Shown here piece by piece: positions 1 to 9,034 of a DNA stretch of 64,000 nt (the stretch's first letter is position 1; every line of letters starts with the position of its first letter). The position numbers and the translations under genes were made by a program. The notes under the pieces are model-generated. The model was not told where the DNA came from, searched no databases, and saw only the letters and a program-made list of their open reading frames with translations. Source of the DNA: Poriferisodalis sp965262965 (lineage in GTDB: Bacteria; Actinomycetota; Acidimicrobiia; Acidimicrobiales; Poriferisodalaceae); contig NZ_OZ253573.1 in NCBI RefSeq assembly GCF_965262965.1, positions 3,286,001 through 3,350,000 of the forward strand, given 5' to 3'.

Positions 1-1400
1 CACTGCTCGAGCTCGCCGCCCTGGGTGCCCATGCCTGACCACGTGTAGTACGGCGCAGGGCCGTCGGTGTACACGTGGGTGAACCGGCACGACAGCGAGT
101 GGTGCTTGCCGAACACCTCAGCCAGCACAGCGCCTACCTTTTCACGCACAACGGCGTCGAATTCGGGCCACTGGTCCCAGGTGATCGCGGTCTCGAAGGT
201 GTCGTTGATGAGGCCCAGCGAGGTCTCGACACCATTGCCGACGCCGATGAACGCATTGCGCCACGCCCCGACGGCGCCGCCGCGACCCGTGGGAGTTCCC
301 GTGCCGTCGTCGATGTGGATCTCGTCGTCAGGAAGGTGCCCACCGCAGTTGCGTGCGATCTCGGCTGCTTGTGCGATGTTGTGGCGCTGGGTCAGCTCTG
401 CTGACTCGAACGACACAATGACCAGCGCATTCTGGCCGTCCATTCCAGCAGCCCGGCTGGCCTCTGCAGGGTCGAGAATTCGCAGATTGGCGGGCCACAG
501 CTTTGCCTGGACGAGGTGTCGGACGGCCTCATATCCGGCTTCCCATGACGGGAACGTGATTCCGGCGGTGGCCCGGAACGTGGGCCGCTTCTGGATTCGC
601 ATCCACGCCTCGGTGATGATCCCGTAGATGCCCTCCGAGCCGATCACCATGCGGTCGGGGCTGGGGCCCGCCCCCGACCCGGGCAGGCGGCGTGACTCCC
701 ACCAGCCCGAGGGTGTGATCATCCGTGCCGATTCCACGAACTCGTCGATGTGGGTGTGATTGGTGGCGTAGTGGCCGCCGGAGCGGGTGGCGATCCAACC
801 GCCGAGGGTCGAGAAACGGAACGACTGCGGAAAGTGCCGCAACGTGTGCCCGCTGGGGCGCAGCTGGTCTTCGAGATGCGGTCCGAACACGCCGGCTTGG
901 ATGCGAGCCGCGCGCGACACGTCGTCGATCTCGAGCACTTGGTCCAGCTGATCGAGCGAGATGATGACCGTCGGCCCGCGATCCTGCGGCGGCGCGAGGC
1001 CCCAGACCACCGACGATCCGCCTCCGTACGGCACGGCGATGTAGCCGTTGGCATCGCACCAGTCCAGCGTGGCTTCCACCTCGGTCTCGTTGCGAGGGTG
1101 AGCCACGACGTCGGGCGGATTGGGGAAGTCGAGGTTGAAGGCCCGCACGCGCTCGGTGAAGTGGGCGCCGTAGGCGTAACGGGCCCGGTCGTAGGTGCTC
1201 GTTGAGCACCAGTCGGCGACCGAGTCCGGAATCGGGATGCGCGGGGCGCGCAGATCGGCGTCGTCCACTGACGGCACCGGCTTGGCCGTGATCTGCGTGC
1301 CGTACTCGGCGGACAGCTTCGCTGCCAGTGCCGCCCGATCAGCGTCGGTCGGTTCTTCGGATTCCAGGCACCACGCCCAGAAGGACTTGCGGTCTGCCAT
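1..1400 (-). CDS. FAD-linked oxidase, alkyl-DHAP synthase/GlcD-like (3' end beyond window)
   Basis: Translating the minus strand from an ATG at 1400 gives one open frame to the left edge, so the C-terminus is missing. A GGAGG lies 8 nt before the ATG. The protein has the PCMH-type FAD-binding fold of the GlcD/alkyldihydroxyacetonephosphate-synthase family: a phosphate loop PYGGGSSVVWG, then an AGVFGPHLE segment, a STLGGWIATRSGG segment and a GSEGIYGIIT segment, which match the usual FAD contacts in order. Such enzymes oxidise 2-hydroxy acids or build ether lipids. The substrate cannot be told from sequence. It stands 69 nt downstream of an acyl-CoA dehydrogenase on the same strand, so co-transcription with lipid enzymes is plausible. 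Confidence 0.85.
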   Translation of the reverse strand, partial: MADRKSFWAWCLESEEPTDADRAALAAKLSAEYGTQITAKPVPSVDDADLRAPRIPIPDSVADWCSTSTYDRARYAYGAHFTERVRAFNLDFPNPPDVVAHPRNETEVEATLDWCDANGYIAVPYGGGSSVVWGLAPPQDRGPTVIISLDQLDQVLEIDDVSRAARIQAGVFGPHLEDQLRPSGHTLRHFPQSFRFSTLGGWIATRSGGHYATNHTHIDEFVESARMITPSGWWESRRLPGSGAGPSPDRMVIGSEGIYGIITEAWMRIQKRPTFRATAGITFPSWEAGYEAVRHLVQAKLWPANLRILDPAEASRAAGMDGQNALVIVSFESAELTQRHNIAQAAEIARNCGGHLPDDEIHIDDGTGTPTGRGGAVGAWRNAFIGVGNGVETSLGLINDTFETAITWDQWPEFDAVVREKVGAVLAEVFGKHHSLSCRFTHVYTDGPAPYYTWSGMGTQGGELEQ

Positions 1401-1469
1401 TTCCCATGCCTCCATGTGCGTGGTCGTCAACCTATGCGCACAGTGTCACAGCACACCGCGCCGCGACGC

Positions 1470-2708
1470 TCAATCGTCGGCGAGCAGCGCCCGGCTGATG
1501 ACGAGCTTCTGGATCTCGCTGGTGCCCTCGCCGATGATCATGAGGGGAGCATCTCGGTAGTAGCGCTCCACCGGATATTCGGTGCTGTAGCCGTTGCCGC
1601 CGTGAATGCGCATGGCGTCCAACGCCAACTCGGCCGCGGTCTCCGAGGCGAACAGCTTGGCCATGCCCGCAGCGAGATCGACCCGCTCGCCGGCGTCAGC
1701 CTTGCGTGCGGCGTCATAGGTCATGAGCCGTGCCGCGTGAAGCTTGGTTGCCATTTCGGCGATCTTGAATGCGATGGCCTGGTGCTTGGCGATGGGCTTC
1801 CCGAAGGCCTCACGCTCCTTGGCGTAGGCCACCGCGGCGTCGTAGGCAGCCTGGGCGACGCCGACGCCGCGGGCGGCGACATTGATGCGGCCCAGCTCCA
1901 GCGCGGCGAGTGCCCAGCGAAGCCCGTTGCCGATGCCCCCGGCACCATCGGGACCATCGCCGCCAAGACCATCGCCTCCAAGAATCCGGTCAGCGGGCAC
2001 TCGGTGGTCCACGTAGGACATCTCGACGGTCTCGATGCCGCGGTACCCGATCTTGTCGATCTTGCGGCTGACGGTGATGCCTCCCGAGGTCTTGCCGGGC
2101 GTCTTGTCCACCAGGAAGCAGGTGATGCCCGAGCTGCCGGACGCGTCGCCTTCGGGCACGCGCGCCAACAGCGCCACGATGCCAGCGCGCTCGCCGTTGG
2201 TGACCCACATCTTCGTGCCGTTGATGACGAACTCGTCACCGTCGCGGACGGCTCGGCAGCGCAGGGCGGCGGCGTCGGAGCCGCTGTCGGGTTCGGACAG
2301 CGAGAAACAGCCGCGCAGCTTGCCGGTGGCCATGCGCGGCAGCGAGCGGTCCTGCTGGTCTGCGGTGCCGAACCGCGAGATGAGCTTGGCGCAGATGAGG
2401 TGGCTGTTGACGATGCCTGCGAGCGACATCCAGCCCCGCGAGAGTTCCTCGATCACTCGTGCGTAGGTGAGGTGATCGAGGTCGAGTCCGCCGTGCGATT
2501 CACCGATGGTCGCGCCGAACAGACCGAACGCCTCCATCTGTTCGGCCATCTCGGTGGGGTACTCGTCGGCAAGCTCGAGCGCCGAGGATCCCGGCACGAC
2601 AACGTCATCCACCCAGCGACGCAACGTGTCGATGATCTCGTCGGCGGTGTCGTCGACTGAGGGGTCATTCGGGACTTTGCTGGCACCCGTGTGCGTGGCA
2701 TCGCTCAT
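1470..2708 (-). CDS. acyl-CoA dehydrogenase
   Basis: A 412-residue protein from the ATG at 2708 (MSDATH...). The frame stays open upstream, but that extension has no family similarity. It shows the two acyl-CoA dehydrogenase signatures: LSEPDSGSDAAAL with the following VINGTKMWVTNG in the middle beta domain, and YRDAPLMIIGEGTSEIQ near the C-terminus. The Glu in GEGTSEIQ is at the position of the catalytic base of the short and medium-chain enzymes. It should introduce a 2,3 double bond into a CoA thioester, passing electrons to ETF. The start faces the LLM gene at 2780 across 71 bp, which must hold divergent promoters. Chain-length preference is not readable from sequence. Confidence 0.92.
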   Translation of the reverse strand: MSDATHTGASKVPNDPSVDDTADEIIDTLRRWVDDVVVPGSSALELADEYPTEMAEQMEAFGLFGATIGESHGGLDLDHLTYARVIEELSRGWMSLAGIVNSHLICAKLISRFGTADQQDRSLPRMATGKLRGCFSLSEPDSGSDAAALRCRAVRDGDEFVINGTKMWVTNGERAGIVALLARVPEGDASGSSGITCFLVDKTPGKTSGGITVSRKIDKIGYRGIETVEMSYVDHRVPADRILGGDGLGGDGPDGAGGIGNGLRWALAALELGRINVAARGVGVAQAAYDAAVAYAKEREAFGKPIAKHQAIAFKIAEMATKLHAARLMTYDAARKADAGERVDLAAGMAKLFASETAAELALDAMRIHGGNGYSTEYPVERYYRDAPLMIIGEGTSEIQKLVISRALLADD

Positions 2709-2779
2709 GCGTTGGCCTGACGTCGGTGTGGTGTTGCTTCTAACATGCGCGCCGACCCCCCAGCGGATGGAGTACATCG

Positions 2780-3829
2780 ATGAAGATATCCATGGCAATT
2801 GGAGCTGGTGCGAGCTTGGATCCCAAGCGGCTGAGTCGGCATGTGGCCGATCTCGAAGCTGCCGGCGTCGACATGCTGTGGGGCGGCGAGATCTACGGCT
2901 TCGACCTGGTCTCCACCCTTGCGTACGTCGCGGCCAAGACCGAGCGCGTGCAGCTGATGACCGGCATCCTGCCGATCTACTCGCGCAGCCCAACCATCAT
3001 CGCCCAGACGGCAATGACGATCGACACCCTCTCCGAAGGCCGCTTCATCCTCGGCCTCGGCACCTCGGGACCGCAGGTGATCGAAGGCTGGCACGGCGTG
3101 CCGTTCTCGAAGCCGCTCGGGCGCACCCGTGACGTGATCGAGATCTGCCGCAAGGTGTGGGCAGGCGACAAGGTTGTCCACGACGGTCGTGCCATCAGCC
3201 TGCCCCTGCCCGAGGGCGAGGGCAGCGGGCTGGGCAAGCCGCTCAAGCGCATTGGCAAGCCGTACCGCCAGGACATTCCGATTGCGGTGGCCTCGATCGG
3301 GCCGCGCAACGTCGAGCTGACCGCAGAGCTGGCCAACGTCTGGCAGCCGATCCACTTCCTGCCCGAGAAGTTCAACGACGTGTGGGGCGAGTCTCTAGAA
3401 ACCGGCGGTTCCCGTCGGGCCGACGACCTCGGCGACCTGCAGATCGTGGCCGGCGGCACCGTGGCGCTTGGCGACGGCCCGATGGTCGATTCGGTGCGCA
3501 CGGGCGTGCGGAACAACGTCGGCTTCTACGTGGGCGGCATGGGCGCACGCGACAAGAACTTCTACAACGACCTGTTCAAGCGCTACGGCTACGTGGAGGA
3601 GGCCGAGAAGATCCAAGACCTGTTCCTCACCGGAAAGCGCGACGAGGCGTTCGCCGCAGTGCCTGCCGACTACGTGGACCGTGCGAGCCTCACCGGCGAT
3701 CCCGAGCGGGTAAAGGAGCGTGTAGAGGTGTACCGCTCGGTCGGCGTGAGCTATCTGGACATCGACATCCCGCCCGAAACCGAGAACCCCCTCGAGGTCA
3801 TCTCCCAGATCAAGGCGTGGGCTGAATAG
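2780..3829 (+). CDS. LLM-class F420-dependent oxidoreductase, Rv3520c-like
   Basis: A 349-residue luciferase-like TIM-barrel protein. The GRFILGLGTSGPQVIEGWHG segment and the following PF.KPLGRTRD pattern resemble the mycobacterial Rv3520c group of coenzyme F420-dependent enzymes. It likely transfers hydride between F420H2 and an unknown cytosolic substrate. An SD-like GGAG precedes the ATG. It is divergent from an acyl-CoA dehydrogenase and is followed after 13 nt by a YbaK-domain gene, with which it probably forms a two-gene transcript. The substrate is unknown. Assignment to F420 rather than FMN rests on family resemblance and actinobacterial context. Confidence 0.85.
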   Translation: MKISMAIGAGASLDPKRLSRHVADLEAAGVDMLWGGEIYGFDLVSTLAYVAAKTERVQLMTGILPIYSRSPTIIAQTAMTIDTLSEGRFILGLGTSGPQVIEGWHGVPFSKPLGRTRDVIEICRKVWAGDKVVHDGRAISLPLPEGEGSGLGKPLKRIGKPYRQDIPIAVASIGPRNVELTAELANVWQPIHFLPEKFNDVWGESLETGGSRRADDLGDLQIVAGGTVALGDGPMVDSVRTGVRNNVGFYVGGMGARDKNFYNDLFKRYGYVEEAEKIQDLFLTGKRDEAFAAVPADYVDRASLTGDPERVKERVEVYRSVGVSYLDIDIPPETENPLEVISQIKAWAE

Positions 3830-3842
3830 CCAGACCGCGCAC

Positions 3843-4346
3843 ATGGCAGTGGCCGACAGCAATCACACGAGCTCGGGGCGCGCCAGCGCTCGCGAGCGAT
3901 TCTTAGCCGGAGCACAAGAGGTGGGGATGGCGCCGGAGATCCTGCGCTTTCCCGAAGGCACGCGCACGGCCGAGCAAGCGGCTGCTGCGGTGGGCTGCGA
4001 GCTGGGCCAGATCGTGAAGTCGCTGGTGTTCCTGTGCGACGGCGAGGCCGTGCTGGCGCTGACATCGGGTTCCAACCGTGTGGACACAGCACAGCTCGGG
4101 AGCGTGCTCGGCGGAAAGATCACGCGAGCCGACGCCGACGGGGTGCGAGCAGCCACCGGCTATGCGATCGGCGGCACGCCCCCATTCGGCCACGCTCGTC
4201 CGCTGCGGGCAGTGGCGGACCGGGCGTTGCTGGGGTACGACACCGTTTGGGCGGCGGCAGGGACCCCCGACACAGTGTTCGAGCTGACACCCGGTGAGCT
4301 CGTACGCGCCAGCGGAGCAGAGGTCAACGACTTCGCGGTTGGTTGA
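3843..4346 (+). CDS. YbaK/EbsC-family aminoacyl-tRNA deacylase
   Basis: A 167-residue protein covering the whole YbaK fold. GQIVKSLVF carries the lysine (about residue 59) that family members use to handle misacylated tRNA, and ATGYAIGGTPPFGH and GTPDTVFELTPGEL are the usual glycine-rich loop and C-terminal signature. YbaK relatives hydrolyse mischarged Cys- or Ala-tRNA(Pro) in trans. This free-standing form is common in actinobacteria. It starts 13 nt after the LLM gene and converges on the MmpL gene, whose stop codon is 48 bp away. Confidence 0.88.
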   Translation: MAVADSNHTSSGRASARERFLAGAQEVGMAPEILRFPEGTRTAEQAAAAVGCELGQIVKSLVFLCDGEAVLALTSGSNRVDTAQLGSVLGGKITRADADGVRAATGYAIGGTPPFGHARPLRAVADRALLGYDTVWAAAGTPDTVFELTPGELVRASGAEVNDFAVG

Positions 4347-4393
4347 CCCTCAACGGCGGCGCTGTTCCCGCTGGGCGGCGTTGTGGTTTGCCC

Positions 4394-6709
4394 TCAGGCG
4401 GGCCGTTCCGACTGCTCACGCAGCTCGCCCTCGATACGAAGATTCGGGATGATCCGGTCGAGCCAGCGCGGCAGCCACCAGTTGCGGGCGCCGAGCAACT
4501 CCATGGTGGAGGGCACGATGAGCATCCGAACCAGCGTCGCGTCGATGGCGATGGCCGTCGCGAGACCCATGCCGAACAGCTTGACAACCCGATTGTCCTC
4601 CAGCACGAAGCTGCCGAAGACCACCACCATGATCGCCGCTGCGGCAGTGATGACCCTGGCGGTGGCGGCGAGGCCGTCGGCGACGGAGTTGACCGGGTCG
4701 CCGGTGCGCTCGTACTCCTCCTTCATGCGCGACAGCAGGAAGACTTCGTAGTCCATCGACAGTCCGAACAGGACCGCGAAGAGCATCATCGGGATGAAGG
4801 GCTCGATCGGCGCCGCTTCGATCCCGAGCACGCCGCCGAACCAGCCCCACTGGAACACGGCCACCAGCACGCCGTAGGACGCTCCGATCGACAGCATGTT
4901 CATGACGACGGCCTTGAGCGGCACGATCAGCGAGCGGAATACTGCCATCAGCAGCAGGAACGACGCTCCCAGTACTGCTGCGAAGAAGATCAGCATGCGC
5001 TCGGCGAGGAAGTCGCTGAAGTCGATCTGGAACGCCACCGCGCCGCCGACCAGGGCGTCGACGCCGGTGTCGTCGAGCGTGGCGGGAATCACGTTGTCAC
5101 GCAGTAAGTGCACCAGCGCCTCGGTGTCGGCGTCCTGGGGGCCGGTGGTCGGCTGAACCCGGATCAGCGCCGCCCCGCCGTCGGGGCTCGGCACCGCCGG
5201 AGACGCAAAGGCGACGCCGTCGGACTGGTTCAGCGCCACCGAGAGCCCGTTGAGCGCCCCGAGATCGCCAGGGGCGGTTGTCTCGGCCACGATGAACAAC
5301 GGGCCGTTCGCACCTGGGCCGAATCCCTCGGCCAGCAGGTCATAGGCCTTGCGTGTGGTGGTGTCGGGCGGGTAGTTGCCTTCGTCGGAGAAGCCGAGTC
5401 GCAGGCCAAGCACTGGGGCCGCCAGCACGAGGAGCACCGCCGTGCCACCCAGAGCGAAAAACCACGGGCGTGCCTGGACCACCCGGCTGAGGCGGTACCA
5501 CGCTGTGTCCCGCAGCGCCTTCGGCTGGCGGTGCCGCAGGATGCGTCGCAGCGGGTTGCGGGCACCGCCGAACGCTCCGGCGATCAGCACCGCAGCGGCC
5601 GCAGGAAGCGCGGCGACCAGGGGACGGATGCCGGTGCCGAGACCTAGCAGGGCGACTGCCACCAGCGCCGCGGCTGCGATGCCGCGGACCCTCGTGGTGG
5701 TCATGCGGTCGCCGACAAGGCCCAACACGGCGGGAAGCACGGTCATCGAGCCGACCATCACGATCGCGACCGTGACGGCCGCAGAAAGTCCGATGCCGGC
5801 CACGAACGGCAGGCCGATGAGCAGCAGGCCCAGCAGCGACACCACCACCGTTGCGCCGGCGAACACCACCGAGCGGCCCGCGGAGTCCAGCGCTGCACCC
5901 ACGGCCTCGGGGGGCTCAAGCCCCCGGCTGACCCACTCCCGGAAGCGGTTGAGGATGATCAGCGCGTAGTCGATACCTACGCCGAGGCCGATCATGACCC
6001 CCAAGGTGGGCGCGAACTCGGGCACGGTCACGGTGTTGCTCAGCGCCGTGATGGCCAGCACGCCGATGCCGACCCCAACCAGTGCCGTGCCGACCGTCAC
6101 GCCCATGGCAACCACCGAGCCGACGGCCGCAATCAGCACGAACACCGCGAACGCGAGTCCGATGGCCTCGGTTTCGGGTGGCTCCTGGCGGGCCAGCCAG
6201 GAACCGCCCATCTCGACTTCGACGCCGTCCATCGAGCGCAGTCCGCTGGCATCGATGAGGTCGATGATCTCAAGGCCCAGAGTTCCGGCTTCGTCCACGT
6301 TGAAGCTGCGGCTGAGCTCGACGTCGGCGTAGGCGTACTTGCCGGCGCCCGGCCCTTGAGTGGCGATTCGGCGGCCGCCGTCACGGTCGTAGGGCGAACC
6401 GACCGTCACCTCGTCAATGGCATCGACCGTGGCGAGCAGTTCGGTCATGGCCGACCGCACGGCTGGGTCGTTCACGCCGGCATCGGCCTTGAGCACGATG
6501 GTGCCGCTGATGTTGGAGCCGACGCTGCCGAAGTGGTCTTCGAGCACGTCGGCGCCCCGGCTGCTCTCGGAGTCGGGTGTCGAAAGCGACGCACCGTAGG
6601 AGGCGCCCAGGGTGCCGGCGAGCACGGCGGCAGCCACTGCGAAGATCAGCCACGCTCCGAGGACGCGCCACGCGTGCCGGAAACACCATTGGCCGAGAGC
6701 TGAGTACAC
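4394..6709 (-). CDS. MMPL-family RND transporter
   Basis: About 771 residues from a GTG at 6709, which has AAGGA 8 nt upstream and begins directly before the first membrane segment. An ATG at 6766 would add 19 uncharacteristic residues. The protein has the MmpL plan: one N-terminal membrane helix, a large extracytoplasmic domain (about residues 40-175), a block of helices with GLGVGIDYALIILNRFRE, a second extracytoplasmic domain and a second block with LFGLSMDYEVFLLSRMKEE. The GxxxDY motifs are the proton-relay signature. Relatives export lipids or drugs using the proton gradient. No lipid-synthesis gene is beside it, so cargo is open. It is divergent from the nucleotidase gene. Confidence 0.92.
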   Translation of the reverse strand: MYSALGQWCFRHAWRVLGAWLIFAVAAAVLAGTLGASYGASLSTPDSESSRGADVLEDHFGSVGSNISGTIVLKADAGVNDPAVRSAMTELLATVDAIDEVTVGSPYDRDGGRRIATQGPGAGKYAYADVELSRSFNVDEAGTLGLEIIDLIDASGLRSMDGVEVEMGGSWLARQEPPETEAIGLAFAVFVLIAAVGSVVAMGVTVGTALVGVGIGVLAITALSNTVTVPEFAPTLGVMIGLGVGIDYALIILNRFREWVSRGLEPPEAVGAALDSAGRSVVFAGATVVVSLLGLLLIGLPFVAGIGLSAAVTVAIVMVGSMTVLPAVLGLVGDRMTTTRVRGIAAAALVAVALLGLGTGIRPLVAALPAAAAVLIAGAFGGARNPLRRILRHRQPKALRDTAWYRLSRVVQARPWFFALGGTAVLLVLAAPVLGLRLGFSDEGNYPPDTTTRKAYDLLAEGFGPGANGPLFIVAETTAPGDLGALNGLSVALNQSDGVAFASPAVPSPDGGAALIRVQPTTGPQDADTEALVHLLRDNVIPATLDDTGVDALVGGAVAFQIDFSDFLAERMLIFFAAVLGASFLLLMAVFRSLIVPLKAVVMNMLSIGASYGVLVAVFQWGWFGGVLGIEAAPIEPFIPMMLFAVLFGLSMDYEVFLLSRMKEEYERTGDPVNSVADGLAATARVITAAAAIMVVVFGSFVLEDNRVVKLFGMGLATAIAIDATLVRMLIVPSTMELLGARNWWLPRWLDRIIPNLRIEGELREQSERPA

Positions 6710-6920
6710 GGTCGTAGTCCTTCTGCGAGTGTGGGCGTCGTCGCGCCCAGCAAGGCGACCAGTCATCGAGGATCGGTGCTCGGACGGGATCAGACGGCGA
6801 AGCTACTGTCCTGGCCCCGTGGCCCGTGCGCGCAAGATTTCCTCTCGCGTTGGGGACCCGTGGCATTGCTGTCACACCGAACGGCGACACTGTGCGTCGA
6901 GTCACCTGAGGAGTCGACGA
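6710..6920. promoter_or_regulatory. divergent intergenic region between mmpL-like and nucleotidase genes
   Basis: A 211-bp gap between two genes that point away from each other. Open frames crossing it on both strands have no family signature, so it is read as the promoter region of both genes. No clear operator or -10/-35 pair was recognised beyond the ribosome-binding sites (AAGGA before 6709 on minus, GAGGAG before 6921 on plus). Confidence 0.4.
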
Positions 6921-9005
6921 ATGTCACCAACAGCGAATGGATCAGAACGCGCAGTGCGGCGGCGGAAGACGAAGTACCTGCGAGCTGCGGTGGCCGCAAT
7001 TGTGATGCTGGCGGCGCTGCCTTTCGCAGCGGAGCCGCTCGGCGCGCAGTCCGATGGCGCCGACGCCGTGCCGACGCTGATCTCTGCGGGTCCGGTGACA
7101 TTGACGATCCTGCACAACAACGACGGCGAGTCGAAGCTGTTGCCGGATCCCGACTCGGGCTTTCCCGGGATAGCCCGCTTTGTGGCCCAGATGCGGGAGC
7201 TGCAGGCTGCTGCGGCCGGCGACGGCCCGGTGGTAACGCTGACCTCCGGCGACAACTTCTTGGCGTCGCTGGAACTGGGCGTGTCGCTCGACCGCGACGG
7301 GCCGATGTACGACTCGGTGGCACTCAGCGGCCTGTACGACGCGACGGCGCTCGGCAACCACGACTTCGACTTCGGGCCCGAGGTCACGGCGCGGTTCATC
7401 GAAGGCTTCAGCCCTCAGATCCCGTTCCTGAGCGCCAACATCGATGTCTCGGCCGAACCCGCCCTGGCCGCATTGGCTGAACGTAGTTTGGTCGCTCCAT
7501 CGACGGTGATCGAGAGCGCCGATGAGCGCATCGGCGTGATCGGCGCGGTGACACCGTGGCTGCCCAATATCTCCAGTCCCCGCAACGTCGTCGTCAGCGC
7601 TGTGCTCCCGGCGGTGCAGGCCGAGGCTGACCGGTTGGCGTCCGAGGGCGTCAACAAGATCGTGCTCGTCAGCCACTTGCAGGACGTGGACGAAGAGGTC
7701 GCGCTGGTTGCCGAGCTCACCGGCGTGGATGTGGTGATTGCCGGAGGTGGCGACGATCTGCTGGCCAACCCCGGCGACACATGCCAGCCCGACGACGAGC
7801 CCGTGGCGCCATATCCCAAGTGGGTTGCCGATGCCGCTGGCGCGCAGGTGCCGGTGGTGACCGCGCCCGGCGGCTATCGCTGCATCGGCAAGCTGGTGGT
7901 GACCTTCGATGCAGACGGGAACGTCACCGCGGCGACTGGCTCCTCGATTGGGGTCGCGCTCGACCGCGAGCCTGACGCGACCATGCAGACCGAAGTGGTC
8001 GAACCGCTGACATCTCAGGTGGCGCTGGTCGACAGCGCCGAGATCGGCACCAGCGAGGTTGACCTTGAAGGCCGCAAGTCGGTGCTGCGTACCCAGTCGA
8101 CGAACATCGGCAGTCTGATGGCCGACGCACTGCGCGTCCGGGGCGCGCAGCTGGCACCCGGATTCGGCGTAGCTGCGCCGCAGGTGGCTATCGGCAACGG
8201 CGGCGGGCTTCGCAACGACTCGGTCATCCCCGCCGGTCAAGTCAGCGTTGGCACCACTTGGGACATCGCCCCGTTCAACAACGTCCTCGTGACCGGCACG
8301 GTGTCGCGGGCCACGCTCGCTGAGCTGCTTGAACGAGCGCTCAGCGGACTGCCGGGCGCATCGGGCCAGTACCCGCATGTCTCGGGTATGACCGTCACCT
8401 ACGACCCCGATGGAGTGGCCCAGGGAATCGACCGCGACGGCGACTGCGGGCTCATTGAGCCGACCGGCAGCCGCCTGCGTTCGGTCACGCTGGACGACGG
8501 CACGCAACTCGTGCGCGACGGTGACGTCGTGCCGGGAGCACCGATCGCGCTGGCGACCGTCGACTTTCTCGGCAATGGCGGAGACTGCTACCCGCTGGGC
8601 GACATCAACTTCACCCGCTTGGGCGTCACTTACCAGCAGGCGTTGGCCGACTACATCACCGAAGACCTCGGCGGTGTGATCAGCGCCGAGCAGTACCCCG
8701 TTGACGGCGGCAATCGCATTTCGGCGCTGGCCGCCGGCGGCGACGGCGAAGAAGAAGGCGAACAGGCTGAGGACGGGCAGGCTGAGGACGGGCAGGCTGA
8801 GGACGGGCAGAACGGCGACATCGTGCTCTACACAGTCCAGCTTGGCGACACGTTGCAGAAGATCGCGGCCGCGCACCTGGCTCACTCCAGCCACTGGCCT
8901 GTCATCTTCGAGGCCAACGAGGGCCGCGCCCAGTCCTACGGCGGCGCGTTGACCGATCCCGACCTCATCCTCGTCGGCTGGGTGCTGTACCTGCCGGAGC
9001 GCTGA
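6921..9005 (+). CDS. secreted UshA-like 5'-nucleotidase/metallophosphoesterase with C-terminal LysM domain
   Basis: A 694-residue protein from the ATG at 6921 (GAGGAG 7 nt upstream). Arg/Lys-rich start, hydrophobic core and LGAQ make a signal peptide (residues about 15-40). The metallophosphoesterase domain shows SGDN and GNHDFDFG. The nucleotidase C-domain has NGGGLRNDS and ends near residue 610. A Glu/Asp-rich linker with three EDGQA repeats leads to a LysM-type domain (about 636-692, beginning YTVQLGDTLQKIA) that should bind peptidoglycan. Two usual metal-ligand motifs are altered: the first is NNDGES (Glu70 in place of His) and the later GHxH is GGGDD. It probably sits on the cell wall and dephosphorylates nucleotides or related esters, with an atypical metal site. 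Confidence 0.85.
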   Translation: MSPTANGSERAVRRRKTKYLRAAVAAIVMLAALPFAAEPLGAQSDGADAVPTLISAGPVTLTILHNNDGESKLLPDPDSGFPGIARFVAQMRELQAAAAGDGPVVTLTSGDNFLASLELGVSLDRDGPMYDSVALSGLYDATALGNHDFDFGPEVTARFIEGFSPQIPFLSANIDVSAEPALAALAERSLVAPSTVIESADERIGVIGAVTPWLPNISSPRNVVVSAVLPAVQAEADRLASEGVNKIVLVSHLQDVDEEVALVAELTGVDVVIAGGGDDLLANPGDTCQPDDEPVAPYPKWVADAAGAQVPVVTAPGGYRCIGKLVVTFDADGNVTAATGSSIGVALDREPDATMQTEVVEPLTSQVALVDSAEIGTSEVDLEGRKSVLRTQSTNIGSLMADALRVRGAQLAPGFGVAAPQVAIGNGGGLRNDSVIPAGQVSVGTTWDIAPFNNVLVTGTVSRATLAELLERALSGLPGASGQYPHVSGMTVTYDPDGVAQGIDRDGDCGLIEPTGSRLRSVTLDDGTQLVRDGDVVPGAPIALATVDFLGNGGDCYPLGDINFTRLGVTYQQALADYITEDLGGVISAEQYPVDGGNRISALAAGGDGEEEGEQAEDGQAEDGQAEDGQNGDIVLYTVQLGDTLQKIAAAHLAHSSHWPVIFEANEGRAQSYGGALTDPDLILVGWVLYLPER
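8766..8810 (+). repeat. three perfect 15-bp tandem repeats in the nucleotidase linker
   Basis: The unit GCTGAGGACGGGCAG occurs three times without a mismatch and encodes AEDGQ three times. It lies in the acidic linker between the catalytic part and the LysM domain. Because the unit is five codons, copy-number changes would alter linker length without shifting the frame. Confidence 0.95.
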
Positions 9006-9034
9006 GGCACCAGGGTTGCGTCGGCGGGCTCCCG

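Noticed and set aside
529..1209. 226-residue minus-strand frame rich in Arg and Pro
   Set aside because: It is out of frame with the FAD-linked oxidase that covers the whole 1-1400 region with recognisable motifs; it is a GC-rich shadow.
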